Shown here: in pieces, positions 7,680-13,567 of the stretch
Position numbering within the stretch: position 1 is the stretch's first letter
Layout of the letters: every line of letters begins with the position of its first letter
NCBI GenBank assembly: GCA_016180765.1
Contig: JACPAP010000278.1
Span: 1 to 13,567, forward strand
Direction of reading: 5' to 3'
Source: Gemmatimonadota bacterium
GTDB lineage: Bacteria > Gemmatimonadota > Gemmatimonadetes > Gemmatimonadales > GWC2-71-9
Length of the DNA stretch: 13,567 bases
Notes under the pieces: model-generated
The model's database searches: none
Told to the model about the DNA's origin: nothing
What the model saw: the letters and a program-made list of their open reading frames with translations, nothing else
Translations under genes and position numbers: made by a program

Positions 7680-8051
7680 CTACCCATCCGGCGGCGCGCT
7701 GTGAGCCGCCTTTTCCTCTTCGATGATCATCTTCTCGGCGTGATCCAGGGCCGCGCGCACCGAGACCATCAGTTCCCGGAAGGCCCTGAGCTTGGTCTGC
7801 TTCCCCACGCCCCGTTTGGCCAGCATGCCGATCTGGTTCGAGTGATCCGCCATGATGCCGTAGCCGTTCTGCATGAACAGCCGGCCGACCTCGGTGGCGG
7901 TGCGCGAGATGGGGCTCAGGAACGAATCCTCACCCTTGCTGGTGCCGGCGTATTGCTCCACCAGCGCGTGGAGCCGGTCGAACTTGCGCCGCGCCTGGGT
8001 CAGGACATCTATCTTGAGCTGCGCGCCGGCGCTGAGCTTCAGGCCAACCAT
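7680..8051 (-). CDS. Conserved-looking small helical protein of unknown function
   Basis: I do not recognise this 123-aa protein. The start at ATG 8051 is well supported by GAGGAG about 6 nt upstream, and it follows the permease stop by 21 nt, so it is most likely the third gene of the ABC transporter operon. It has no signal peptide or membrane segment. The sequence is mostly amphipathic helix: LKIDVLTQARRKFDRLHALV near the start, a Gly/Ser-containing middle (YAGTSKGEDSFLSPISRT), a basic stretch MLAKRGVGKQTKLRAFREL, and a final charged helix ending MIIEEEKAAHS with a disordered PPDG tail. An antiparallel helical bundle is plausible. Codon use matches the neighbours and the ribosome-binding site is strong, which argues for a real gene. 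Any transporter-related role is inferred only from position. Confidence 0.75.
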   Translation of the reverse strand: MVGLKLSAGAQLKIDVLTQARRKFDRLHALVEQYAGTSKGEDSFLSPISRTATEVGRLFMQNGYGIMADHSNQIGMLAKRGVGKQTKLRAFRELMVSVRAALDHAEKMIIEEEKAAHSAPPDG

Positions 8052-8072
8052 GGGTTGCTCCTCACGCCTGAG

Positions 8073-9110
8073 TCACTGCCACCGGAAGATCCTCAAGGCG
8101 ACGCCGAATGTCACCACGGCCCACGCGCCCAGGGCGGCGATCAGCCCGCCCACGTGTGCCAGCGACGACCCGTCGATGATGACCGCGCGCAGCGCGTCGT
8201 TCAGCTCGGTGAGCGGCAAGGCGCGCAGGAACGGCTGCATCGGCTCGGGGAAGTTCGAGTAGGCGAAGAACACGCCGGAGCCGATCCACATGGGAACCAT
8301 CACCAGGTTCATGAGACCGGAGACGCCTTCCACGGTCCGCGCCCGGCTCGCCACCAGCAGGCCCAGTCCCGAGAAGCTCAGCGCGCCCACCACCACGACG
8401 ACCGCCACCGCGGCCAGGGAGCCCCGAAACGGCACGCCGAACACCAGGTAGCCGAAGATCAGCAACGAGGCCACCTCGAGGGCCAGGAACACCAGCCGGG
8501 CCAGCATGTGCGACAGCATGAAGTCGCGCCGCTTCATGGGCGAGGCCAGCAGCCGCTTGAGCAGCTTCTGGTTGCGGGACTTCACGATCCCGAAGCCCAC
8601 GCCCCACATCCCGGTGCCCATGATGTTCATCCCCAGCAGGCCCGGGATGAGGAAGTCGATGTAGCGGGCGCCCGGCTCGGTGAGGCGCTCGTCCCTGACG
8701 GCGCGCACGTCCCGCCGGCCGCTCGCGGCCTGCAGCACGTCGTCCACGATGAGCCGGGCCATCACGCTTTCCTGCCGGGTGGAGTCGTAGCGGAACACCA
8801 CCGGGTCGCCCGGCACCACTACCAGCGCCACGCGCCCCGCGCGGTGCCGGTTCCCCGCCTCCGCCGCGTCGAACACCCGCGCTTCCACCCTCGGGGCCGC
8901 GTCCAGCGTCTGCGCCAGGACATCGGCGCCCACCCCGGCCTCGACGCCAATCCGCACCACCTGGGCGCCCCGGTCCTTGAACGCCAGGCCGAGCGCGAAG
9001 GCCAGCACGATGGGAAACGCAAAGACCCAGAAGAGCGCTTCCGGCTCGCGCGTGAAGTCCCGGACCCGCCACAGGGTGAGCTGGACGATCGGATGGGGCC
9101 GGTCAGCCAT
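8073..9110 (-). CDS. ABC-2 type transporter permease
   Basis: This is the membrane subunit of an ABC exporter of the ABC-2 (DrrB/YhhJ-like) type, 345 aa. The first membrane helix is around residues 25-44 (FWVFAFPIVLAFALGLAF). A soluble domain of about 100 residues follows (RIGVEAGVGADVLAQTL through SVMARLIVDDVLQAA), a common extracytoplasmic insert in this class. Five further helices run from about residue 150: FLIPGLLGMNIMGTGMWGVG, LVFLALEVASLLIFGYLVFG, AAVAVVVVVGALSFSGLGLL, LMNLVMVPMWIGSGVFFAYS and the C-terminal IAALGAWAVVTFGVAL. The motif PLTELNDALRAVI before the last helix is typical of ABC-2 permeases. Its start overlaps the ATPase stop by 8 nt, so the two are coupled. The substrate (drug, lipid or polysaccharide) cannot be told. 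Confidence 0.92.
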   Translation of the reverse strand: MADRPHPIVQLTLWRVRDFTREPEALFWVFAFPIVLAFALGLAFKDRGAQVVRIGVEAGVGADVLAQTLDAAPRVEARVFDAAEAGNRHRAGRVALVVVPGDPVVFRYDSTRQESVMARLIVDDVLQAASGRRDVRAVRDERLTEPGARYIDFLIPGLLGMNIMGTGMWGVGFGIVKSRNQKLLKRLLASPMKRRDFMLSHMLARLVFLALEVASLLIFGYLVFGVPFRGSLAAVAVVVVVGALSFSGLGLLVASRARTVEGVSGLMNLVMVPMWIGSGVFFAYSNFPEPMQPFLRALPLTELNDALRAVIIDGSSLAHVGGLIAALGAWAVVTFGVALRIFRWQ

Positions 9111-10080
9111 CGCGCAGGTGCCTCCCGGTCAGGGCCAGGAACACGTCCTCGAGGGTGGCGTGATGGGTCGTGAGCTCGCTCAGGGCCGCACCTCGGGTGC
9201 TCAGGAGGTGCAACAGCGCCGGGACGGTCTCGTGCACCCGTGCCACGGTGAGCCGGGTCTTCCCGTCATCGCGTCGCACCGCCGCCACGCCGGGGAGGGC
9301 TCGCAGAACCGGGTCATCCAGAAGCGCCCCATCCGCCAGCGCGAACTCCACCACGTGCTCGGCGCCGAGCGACGCGATCAACTGGCGGGGCGTCCCCAAC
9401 GCGATCACCCGCCCATGGTCCATCACGGCCACGCGATCGCACAGCCGCTCGGCTTCTTCCATGTAGTGGGTCGTCAACAAAATGGTCCCGCCGCCCCCGC
9501 GGAAGCGCAGCACCACCTCCCAGAGCTGCCGCCGGGACTGGGGATCCAAGCCGGTCGTGGGCTCGTCGAGAAACAGCATGTCCGGCTGGCACACCAGCGC
9601 GCAGGCCACCGCCAGGCGCTGCCGTTGGCCGCCGGAGAGCTTGCTCACCCAGGCGTTCTGTTTCTCCGTCAACTGCACCACGTCCATCACGTCGTCCGGT
9701 GAGGCACCCCGCCGATAGAAGCTGCGGAACAGCGTCAGCGTCTCCTTCACCGTGAGCTTCTCGGCCAGCTTGGTCTCCTGGAGCTGGCTGCCCATGCGCT
9801 GGCGCAGCTCGTCCTCGTGGTGCTTCCAGGTGAGACCCAGCACCCGCACCTCGCCGGCGTCCGGCGCGAGCAGCCCCTGGAGGATCTCGATGGTGGTGGT
9901 CTTGCCGGCCCCGTTCGGTCCCAGGAGCCCGAAGCATTCGCCGGCCCGGATCTCGAGGTCGAGCCCGTCCACGGCGACGACCGTGCCGTAGCGCTTGACC
10001 AGGCCGCGGCACGAGATGGCGGCGGACCGGGTAGTCGCGGCGGGCGCGTCGGTCCGGCTCGGCGCGGGCACGAAGGTCAT
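9103..10080 (-). CDS. ABC transporter ATP-binding protein (exporter, ABC-2 partner)
   Basis: This 325-aa ATPase energises the adjacent permease. Walker A is GPNGAGKT (54-61, Lys60), the Q-loop Gln lies in SQLQETKL near residue 101, the signature is LSGGQ (148-152), Walker B is MLFLDEP (168-174) with Asp172/Glu173, and the H-loop is TTHY with His205. The approximately 80-residue C-terminal extension after ALGTPRQLI (HVVEFALADG..., ATLEDVFLALTG) matches the DUF4162-type tail of CcmA/DrrA-like ATPases. The start is ATG 10080: upstream codons stay open for a long way but run antisense to other sequence and are not ATPase-like. No clear Shine-Dalgarno site is seen. A -10-like TATCTT (10097 down to 10092) implies a very short leader. 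It is the first gene of a three-gene minus-strand operon. Confidence 0.94.
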   Translation of the reverse strand: MTFVPAPSRTDAPAATTRSAAISCRGLVKRYGTVVAVDGLDLEIRAGECFGLLGPNGAGKTTTIEILQGLLAPDAGEVRVLGLTWKHHEDELRQRMGSQLQETKLAEKLTVKETLTLFRSFYRRGASPDDVMDVVQLTEKQNAWVSKLSGGQRQRLAVACALVCQPDMLFLDEPTTGLDPQSRRQLWEVVLRFRGGGGTILLTTHYMEEAERLCDRVAVMDHGRVIALGTPRQLIASLGAEHVVEFALADGALLDDPVLRALPGVAAVRRDDGKTRLTVARVHETVPALLHLLSTRGAALSELTTHHATLEDVFLALTGRHLRDG

Positions 10081-10173
10081 GGGAGCAATCAAAGATACCC
10101 GCGCAATACAAGCAAGCGCGCCAGCCCCACGGCCTCCCTTTCGTTCCGCGGGAGGCGTGGTGACCTTCTCCCC
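10081..10173. promoter_or_regulatory. Divergent promoter region of the ABC operon (-) and membrane protein gene (+)
   Basis: On the minus strand TATCTT (10097-10092) is a candidate -10 box. A weak CGCTTG lies 16 nt upstream. Transcription would begin about 5 nt before the ATPase ATG. On the plus strand GGGAGG (10150-10155) is 18 nt before ATG 10174, too far for a normal ribosome-binding site, and no convincing promoter is seen. Confidence 0.3.
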
Positions 10174-11460
10174 ATGTGGCTCGTGGTCCCGACCATCGCC
10201 CTTCTTATTGCCTGGGTGCTGCTGCTGCTCGACGTGGAGCCGGTGCCCACCTGGTTCTACGTCTTCGCCTGGTATCCCACGCTCTTCCTGCTCGACGCGA
10301 TCGGGTGCCGGTTCAACCGGCGTAGGGCTCTGCTCGCCGACGGGCGACTCGCGATCTCGCTCTTCGGGTGGTCGGCGCCCATCTGGCTCTGCTTCGAAGC
10401 CGTCAATCTCCGGTTGGCCAACTGGTACTACGTGTACCTGCCTCGGGGCCCGGTCGAGCGGTGGGCAGGCATACTGCTCTCGTTCGCGACCGTGGTGCCG
10501 GCCGTGGTGCTGGCGGAGCGCTTCTGGGGCGCGATGGGCGTGGGCCGGCGCTGGCCCACGCGACCCCTGTCTCCGGGCGTCCGGGATCTTCGGCATCTGA
10601 CCTGGGCGGGCGGGATCGCGCTCGCGGCGGTGCTGCTGTTTCCGCGATGGCTCTATCCGCTGACCTGGGGCGCCGCGTTCCTGATCGCCGACCCCATCGT
10701 GTACCGCCGCCGGCCCGATCTCTCGCTCATCGCGGACCTGGAACGCGGCGAGTGGGGACGCGTGGGCCGACTGGTGCTCAGCGGGCTCCTGATCGGAGCG
10801 ATCTGGGAAGGCTACAACTTCGTCGCGCGCGGCAAGTGGATTTACACGGTGCCGTTGCTGGAGCACCTGAAGTGGTTCGAGATGCCGCCGCTGGGGTTCG
10901 TGGGATTTCCGTTCTTCGCGCTCGAGGCGTGGGCGATGTACCACGCGCTCGCCGTGTCAGCGCTGGCGGTGCCGGTCGTGGGCGAGCACGGGCGAGCGCA
11001 GACGAGCGCGGACGAGCTCGCCCGGGCCCGCCTGCGCTCGCCGGCGCTAGCCATCGCATTGGCGATCACCTTCAGCCTCGTCACCCTTGCCGCTATGGAG
11101 CGCTGGACCATCAGCTCCACGGTGCCGGTCATCGAGCTGCCCACCGCGCCGCGGCTCACCTCACCCTGGCAGCTGGCCCGCCTCACCCCCGCGGTCGCGG
11201 CGGTGCGACTCGGGGTCTCCACGGAGGCGGCCGCAGCGATCGTGGAGTCGGCGCGACTGATGACCCTGCGTGGCATCGGCTCCGCGCATACCCGCGAGCT
11301 CGCCCGGGCCGGGGTACGGTCGGTCTGCGAGCTGGCTTCATCCAGTCCGCCGGACCTCTGGCGGCGGATTCACGACGTCCACTCGGCGCTGGGCCGACGC
11401 CCCACAGCGGCAGAAGTGCGCGTGTGGGTGCTGGCGGCTGAGAGGACCTGCAAGCGGTGA
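10174..11460 (+). CDS. Polytopic membrane protein of unknown function with C-terminal helix-hairpin-helix (DUF4332-like) domain
   Basis: ATG 10174 opens a 428-aa protein that starts directly with a membrane helix (WLVVPTIALLIAWVLLLLD). About eight or nine hydrophobic segments follow up to residue ~315. Aromatic-rich motifs include NWYYVYLP, IGAIWEGYNFVARGKWIYTV and WFEMPPLGFVGFPFFALEAW, the last two resembling a conserved but uncharacterised membrane family. After the final helix (ALAIALAITFSLVTLAAMERW) comes a soluble tail. From residue ~364 it reads TLRGIGSAHTRELARAGV and then VCELASSSPPDLWRRI, a helix-hairpin-helix like DUF4332, ending in the PTAAEVRVWVLAAE helix. The tail probably faces the cytoplasm, by inference. 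The frame extends upstream to 9817 but that part is antisense to the ABC ATPase gene and is rejected. The next gene overlaps by 4 nt (GTGA). I cannot assign a function. Confidence 0.82.
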   Translation: MWLVVPTIALLIAWVLLLLDVEPVPTWFYVFAWYPTLFLLDAIGCRFNRRRALLADGRLAISLFGWSAPIWLCFEAVNLRLANWYYVYLPRGPVERWAGILLSFATVVPAVVLAERFWGAMGVGRRWPTRPLSPGVRDLRHLTWAGGIALAAVLLFPRWLYPLTWGAAFLIADPIVYRRRPDLSLIADLERGEWGRVGRLVLSGLLIGAIWEGYNFVARGKWIYTVPLLEHLKWFEMPPLGFVGFPFFALEAWAMYHALAVSALAVPVVGEHGRAQTSADELARARLRSPALAIALAITFSLVTLAAMERWTISSTVPVIELPTAPRLTSPWQLARLTPAVAAVRLGVSTEAAAAIVESARLMTLRGIGSAHTRELARAGVRSVCELASSSPPDLWRRIHDVHSALGRRPTAAEVRVWVLAAERTCKR

Positions 11461-12368
11461 CCGAATCGGGAAACGGGAAGCGGGAAACCGGTAACGTGCG
11501 AGAAGGAACCCCGCAGGGCTACGTTTCCCGCGTGCTCGTTTCCCTGCTGCGGATTCTGCTCGGCGTCGCGATCGCCTACGGGGCGTTGCTGCTCCTGGCG
11601 TGGCGCTTTCAGAACCGCATGGCCCTGCCGGGCGCGCGCATGCGCCTGGTCCCGCCGGCCCAGGCCGGCCTGCCCGACGGCGAGATCGTGGACGTCACCA
11701 CGGCGGACGGCGTGCGCCTCAGAGGCTGGTACCTCGCGCCCTCCCCGGATCCGCGCCCTCGACGCCCGGCCCCGGGCTTGCTCTGGTTCTACGGCAACAT
11801 GGAGACCGTCACGGGACTCGCGCCGATCGTGCGATGGCTCCGGCCGCCCGACATCGCACTGTTGATCCTGGACTACCGCGGCTACGGCGAGAGTGGCGGC
11901 TCGCCGTCGGAGCAGGGCCTGTACGCGGATGCCGACGCCGCCTGGGCCTACCTCTCGGCGCGCCCAGAGGTGGACGCCTCGCGCATCGCCGTGTACGGGC
12001 GTTCCGTGGGCGCCGTCCCCGCGCTGCACCTGGCGACTACCCGGCCGGTTCGGGCGGTGGCGCTCGAGTCAGCGTTTTCCAGCGCGGCCGACATGGCCCG
12101 CGTGCACTACCGGATGCTGCCGTCGTTCATCGTGCGGCTCTCGATGAACAACCTCGAGCGGGCTGCCCGGCTCACCGCTCCGCTGCTCGTGTTCCACGGC
12201 ACGGAGGACGCCATCGCCCTGCCGCGCATGGGACGGGCGGTGGCGGAGGCCGGGCACGCGCGCGAGCTGGTGCTCATCCAGGGGGCCGGACATAACGAGA
12301 CGTACGATGTGGGAGGGGAAGCATACAGGGCGAGGCTGCACGCGTTCTTGCAGGAGACGCTCCGATAA
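11457..12368 (+). CDS. Membrane-anchored alpha/beta hydrolase (BEM46/ABHD13-like)
   Basis: An N-terminal membrane anchor (LLRILLGVAIAYGALLLLAW, about residues 31-50) is followed by an alpha/beta hydrolase domain. Numbered from GTG 11457 (303 aa), the nucleophile is Ser183 in YGRSVGA, the acid Asp251 in VFHGTEDAIALP, and the base His279 in QGAGHNETYDVGG. FYGN (residues 111-114) replaces the usual FHGN at the oxyanion strand, and LDYRGYGESGGSPSEQGLY is the typical BEM46-family stretch. The domain should face the periplasm if the anchor is a single N-in helix. Start choice is uncertain: GTG 11457 overlaps the preceding stop as GTGA, suggesting coupling, but codons 4-13 derive from a repeat. GTG 11496 or GTG 11532, which begins right at the anchor, are realistic alternatives. 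The substrate is unknown; an esterase or thioesterase role is possible. Confidence 0.87.
   Translation: MTESGNGKRETGNVREGTPQGYVSRVLVSLLRILLGVAIAYGALLLLAWRFQNRMALPGARMRLVPPAQAGLPDGEIVDVTTADGVRLRGWYLAPSPDPRPRRPAPGLLWFYGNMETVTGLAPIVRWLRPPDIALLILDYRGYGESGGSPSEQGLYADADAAWAYLSARPEVDASRIAVYGRSVGAVPALHLATTRPVRAVALESAFSSAADMARVHYRMLPSFIVRLSMNNLERAARLTAPLLVFHGTEDAIALPRMGRAVAEAGHARELVLIQGAGHNETYDVGGEAYRARLHAFLQETLR
11467..11544. repeat. Heptad repeat CGGGAAA with inverted copies at a gene junction
   Basis: Four 7-bp units run from 11467 to 11494: CGGGAAA, CGGGAAG, CGGGAAA and CCGGTAA. Inverted copies follow as CGTTTCCCG (11522-11530) and CGTTTCCC (11537-11544), so a stem-loop can form. The element lies just after the membrane protein stop codon and within the first codons of the next open frame, where it would encode a Gly/Asn/Arg-rich stretch. 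Confidence 0.6.
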
Positions 12369-12370
12369 CT

Positions 12371-12453
12371 GACGTGCGACGTGCAACGTACAACGGGTGG
12401 GGCTCGGGGCCGCTCCGTTGCACGTTGCACGATGCACGATCCACGTTGCACGT
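12371..12453. repeat. Inverted repeat of ACGTGCA heptads between convergent genes, possible bidirectional terminator
   Basis: The left arm (12371-12396) is tandem 7-bp units ACGTGCG, ACGTGCA, ACGTACA plus ACGG. The right arm (12416-12453) is the reverse complement, with about five units. The innermost 17 bp pair with one mismatch around a GC-rich loop of about 20 nt. The element fills most of the 90-nt gap between the hydrolase stop (12368) and the symporter stop (12459, opposite strand). No T-tract is obvious. Confidence 0.75.
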
Positions 12454-12458
12454 CTGCT

Positions 12459-13262
12459 CTAGGTGGCAGGCCTCCGGGCGGCGCTGAGAACAACGCCCAC
12501 GACGACCACCGTCACCGCCCCGATGACGTTGTGCCACAGGAACGACACCGACGGCGCCCCGAAGTTCACCGTCGCCACCACCCCCATCCCCGCGATCAGG
12601 CCGACGAAGGCGCCCGCGGGCCGTGCCCGCCCGACCATGGCCAACAGGAAGCCGCCCAGGATCGAGCCGTAGAAGAAGGACCCGAAGCGGTTCACCACCT
12701 CGATCAGCGACCCCAGGGTCGCGGCAAAGGTCGCCACCACGCAGGCAAACAGACCCCAGAACCCGGTGGCCGCCTTCGAAACCAGCAGGTAGTGCCGGTC
12801 GCTCCCCTCCGGGCGAACCCACCGCCGGTAGAAGTCGATCACCGTCACCGTGGCCAGCGAGTTCAGCTCCGCGGCGATGCTGGACATGGCGGCCGCCAGC
12901 ACGGCGGCGATGAAAATCCCGGCGAGCCCCAAGGGAAGATGGCGCAGCACGAACGAGGGCATGACGTAGTTCACGTCCCGTGACGGCTCGCCGGTCACGC
13001 GCGCGGCCAGCGCGAGGGCCTCTCCCCGGACTGTCTCCACGTCCGCCGCGCGCGCCCTGAGCCCGTCCAACGCGACCGTGACCGCCGACCCGTCGTCCCC
13101 GTCCCGTGCCCGGGCCACGGCCTGCGCCGCCGCCTGACGCTGCGCCAGCGCCGCGCCGTAGCGCGCCTCCAGCGCGGCCATCGCGCCGGGCTCGGCGTGC
13201 CGCACGGCACGCTCGTGCGCCGGGTTGAACAGCAGCGGCGGCGCCCGAAACAGATAGAACAC
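12459..13262 (-). CDS. Sodium:solute symporter, C-terminal part (after frameshift)
   Basis: This is the C-terminal two-thirds of an SSS-family (SLC5-like) Na+-coupled permease. The frame is open from about 13274; GTG 13262 is only the first formal start codon. It opens inside a membrane helix (VLVFVFYLF), then a charged Ala/Arg-rich insert of about 85 residues (PAHERAVRHAEPG to VTGEPSRD). The SSS hallmark follows: DVNYVMPSFVLRHLPLGLAG, IFIAAVLAAAMSSIAAELNS and LATVTVIDFYRRW, the last being the family's typical cytoplasmic motif. Further helices are ATGFWGLFACVVATFAATLG, FFYGSILGGFLLAMV, GAFVGLIAGMGVVATVNFG and VIGAVTVVVVGVVLSA. The stop is TAG at 12461-12459. The upstream helices are encoded in a different frame. 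The solute is unknown. Confidence 0.85.
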   Translation of the reverse strand: MFYLFRAPPLLFNPAHERAVRHAEPGAMAALEARYGAALAQRQAAAQAVARARDGDDGSAVTVALDGLRARAADVETVRGEALALAARVTGEPSRDVNYVMPSFVLRHLPLGLAGIFIAAVLAAAMSSIAAELNSLATVTVIDFYRRWVRPEGSDRHYLLVSKAATGFWGLFACVVATFAATLGSLIEVVNRFGSFFYGSILGGFLLAMVGRARPAGAFVGLIAGMGVVATVNFGAPSVSFLWHNVIGAVTVVVVGVVLSAARRPAT

Positions 13263-13275
13263 GAAAACCAGAACG

Positions 13276-13567
13276 CGCCTGGAGCGGGATCTTCCAGTAC
13301 GCGCTCATGAGGAGCGAGCTTCGCGCCTGGTCCACCGACTTGGCGGTGAGGTAGCGCTGCACCTGGCTCTGGTCGGTGCCGAAGTACGACAGCATCAGGA
13401 AGGTGCCGCCGATCACGCCGGACCAGAAGGTGTAAGTCTCGTTCAGGTTGAACGAGAAGTCGAATACCCGCGCCCGTCCGGTGGCCCCCGCGATCGCCAG
13501 CGCGTCGTCCGGACTCACCGGCAACTGCACCAGCAACACCACGGCCACGGCGACCAGCGCCAAGACG
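13276..13567 (-). CDS. Sodium:solute symporter, upstream part (5' end outside window, out of frame with the rest)
   Basis: The frame enters from beyond the window and reads VLALVAVAVVLLVQLPVSP, a membrane helix, then a loop, then NETYTFWSGVIGGTFLMLSY and the SSS-typical FGTDQSQVQRYLTAKSVDQARSSL. It ends in a helix start, LMSAYWKIPLQA. Homologous symporters continue with about seven hydrophobic residues into the VLVFVFYLF helix. Here that helix follows in another frame after only 4 nt, so about 17 nt appear to be missing around 13275. Read on without correction, this frame stays open to 12274 in an Arg/Gly-rich non-symporter sequence, so a naive gene call would give a chimeric product. Confidence 0.8.

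Noticed and set aside
7668..9173. 501-codon plus-strand open frame opposite the ABC permease
   Set aside because: His/Gln-rich composition typical of the complement of GC-rich membrane protein codons; the permease and small gene on the minus strand explain the region.
9817..10173. Upstream extension of the membrane protein frame
   Set aside because: It is antisense to the 5' end of the ABC ATPase gene and lacks membrane or family features; the protein naturally starts at ATG 10174 with a membrane helix.
12274..13275. Read-through frame giving a 429-aa symporter-like protein
   Set aside because: Only the first ~97 residues are symporter. After 13275 it is Arg/Gly-rich noise, while the real symporter continues in another frame.

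Overview
This is GC-rich bacterial DNA, probably from an uncultured soil or environmental member of the Gemmatimonadota or a similar phylum such as Acidobacteriota. That placement is inferred from the mix of features, not from a marker gene. The features are Hanks-type Ser/Thr kinases (one with a zinc ribbon), a TonB-dependent receptor with a CarboxypepD_reg-like N-terminal domain, a sodium:solute symporter with a long charged insert, and high GC with long open antisense frames. I see no rRNA, tRNA, CRISPR, phage or transposase signal.

Left part (1-5610, all + strand). The window opens inside a protein kinase C-lobe. A truncated haemoglobin follows, overlapping it by 4 nt (TTGA). After a spacer with a strong sigma70-type promoter comes a tight three-gene run: a TonB-dependent receptor (broken by a frameshift with apparent loss of about 15 codons), a Tat-exported FAD-dependent amine oxidase of the monomeric sarcosine oxidase type, and a nitrilase-superfamily amidase whose catalytic lysine position is Met. 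Spacings are 14 and 8 nt. The run reads as uptake, oxidation and hydrolysis of an unknown nitrogen-containing compound.

Middle (5686-8051). A soluble zinc-ribbon Ser/Thr kinase (-) is divergent from an alpha/beta hydrolase (+). The hydrolase converges on the last gene of a minus-strand ABC operon, and between them lies a large inverted repeat built of 9-bp units. The operon reads ABC ATPase, ABC-2 permease (8-nt overlap), then a small helical protein of unknown function.

Right part (10174-13567). A polytopic membrane protein carries a C-terminal helix-hairpin-helix (DUF4332-like) domain and overlaps a membrane-anchored alpha/beta hydrolase by 4 nt (GTGA). A heptad-based inverted repeat separates this pair from a sodium:solute symporter (-), which has its own frameshift and small deletion and runs off the window.

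The features most worth a second look are the oxidase/amidase cassette with the Lys-to-Met change, the family of short-period inverted repeats at gene junctions, the membrane protein-HhH fusion, and two similar small out-of-frame deletions that are either real decay or assembly errors. I do not see a clear-cut new defence or mobile system here.
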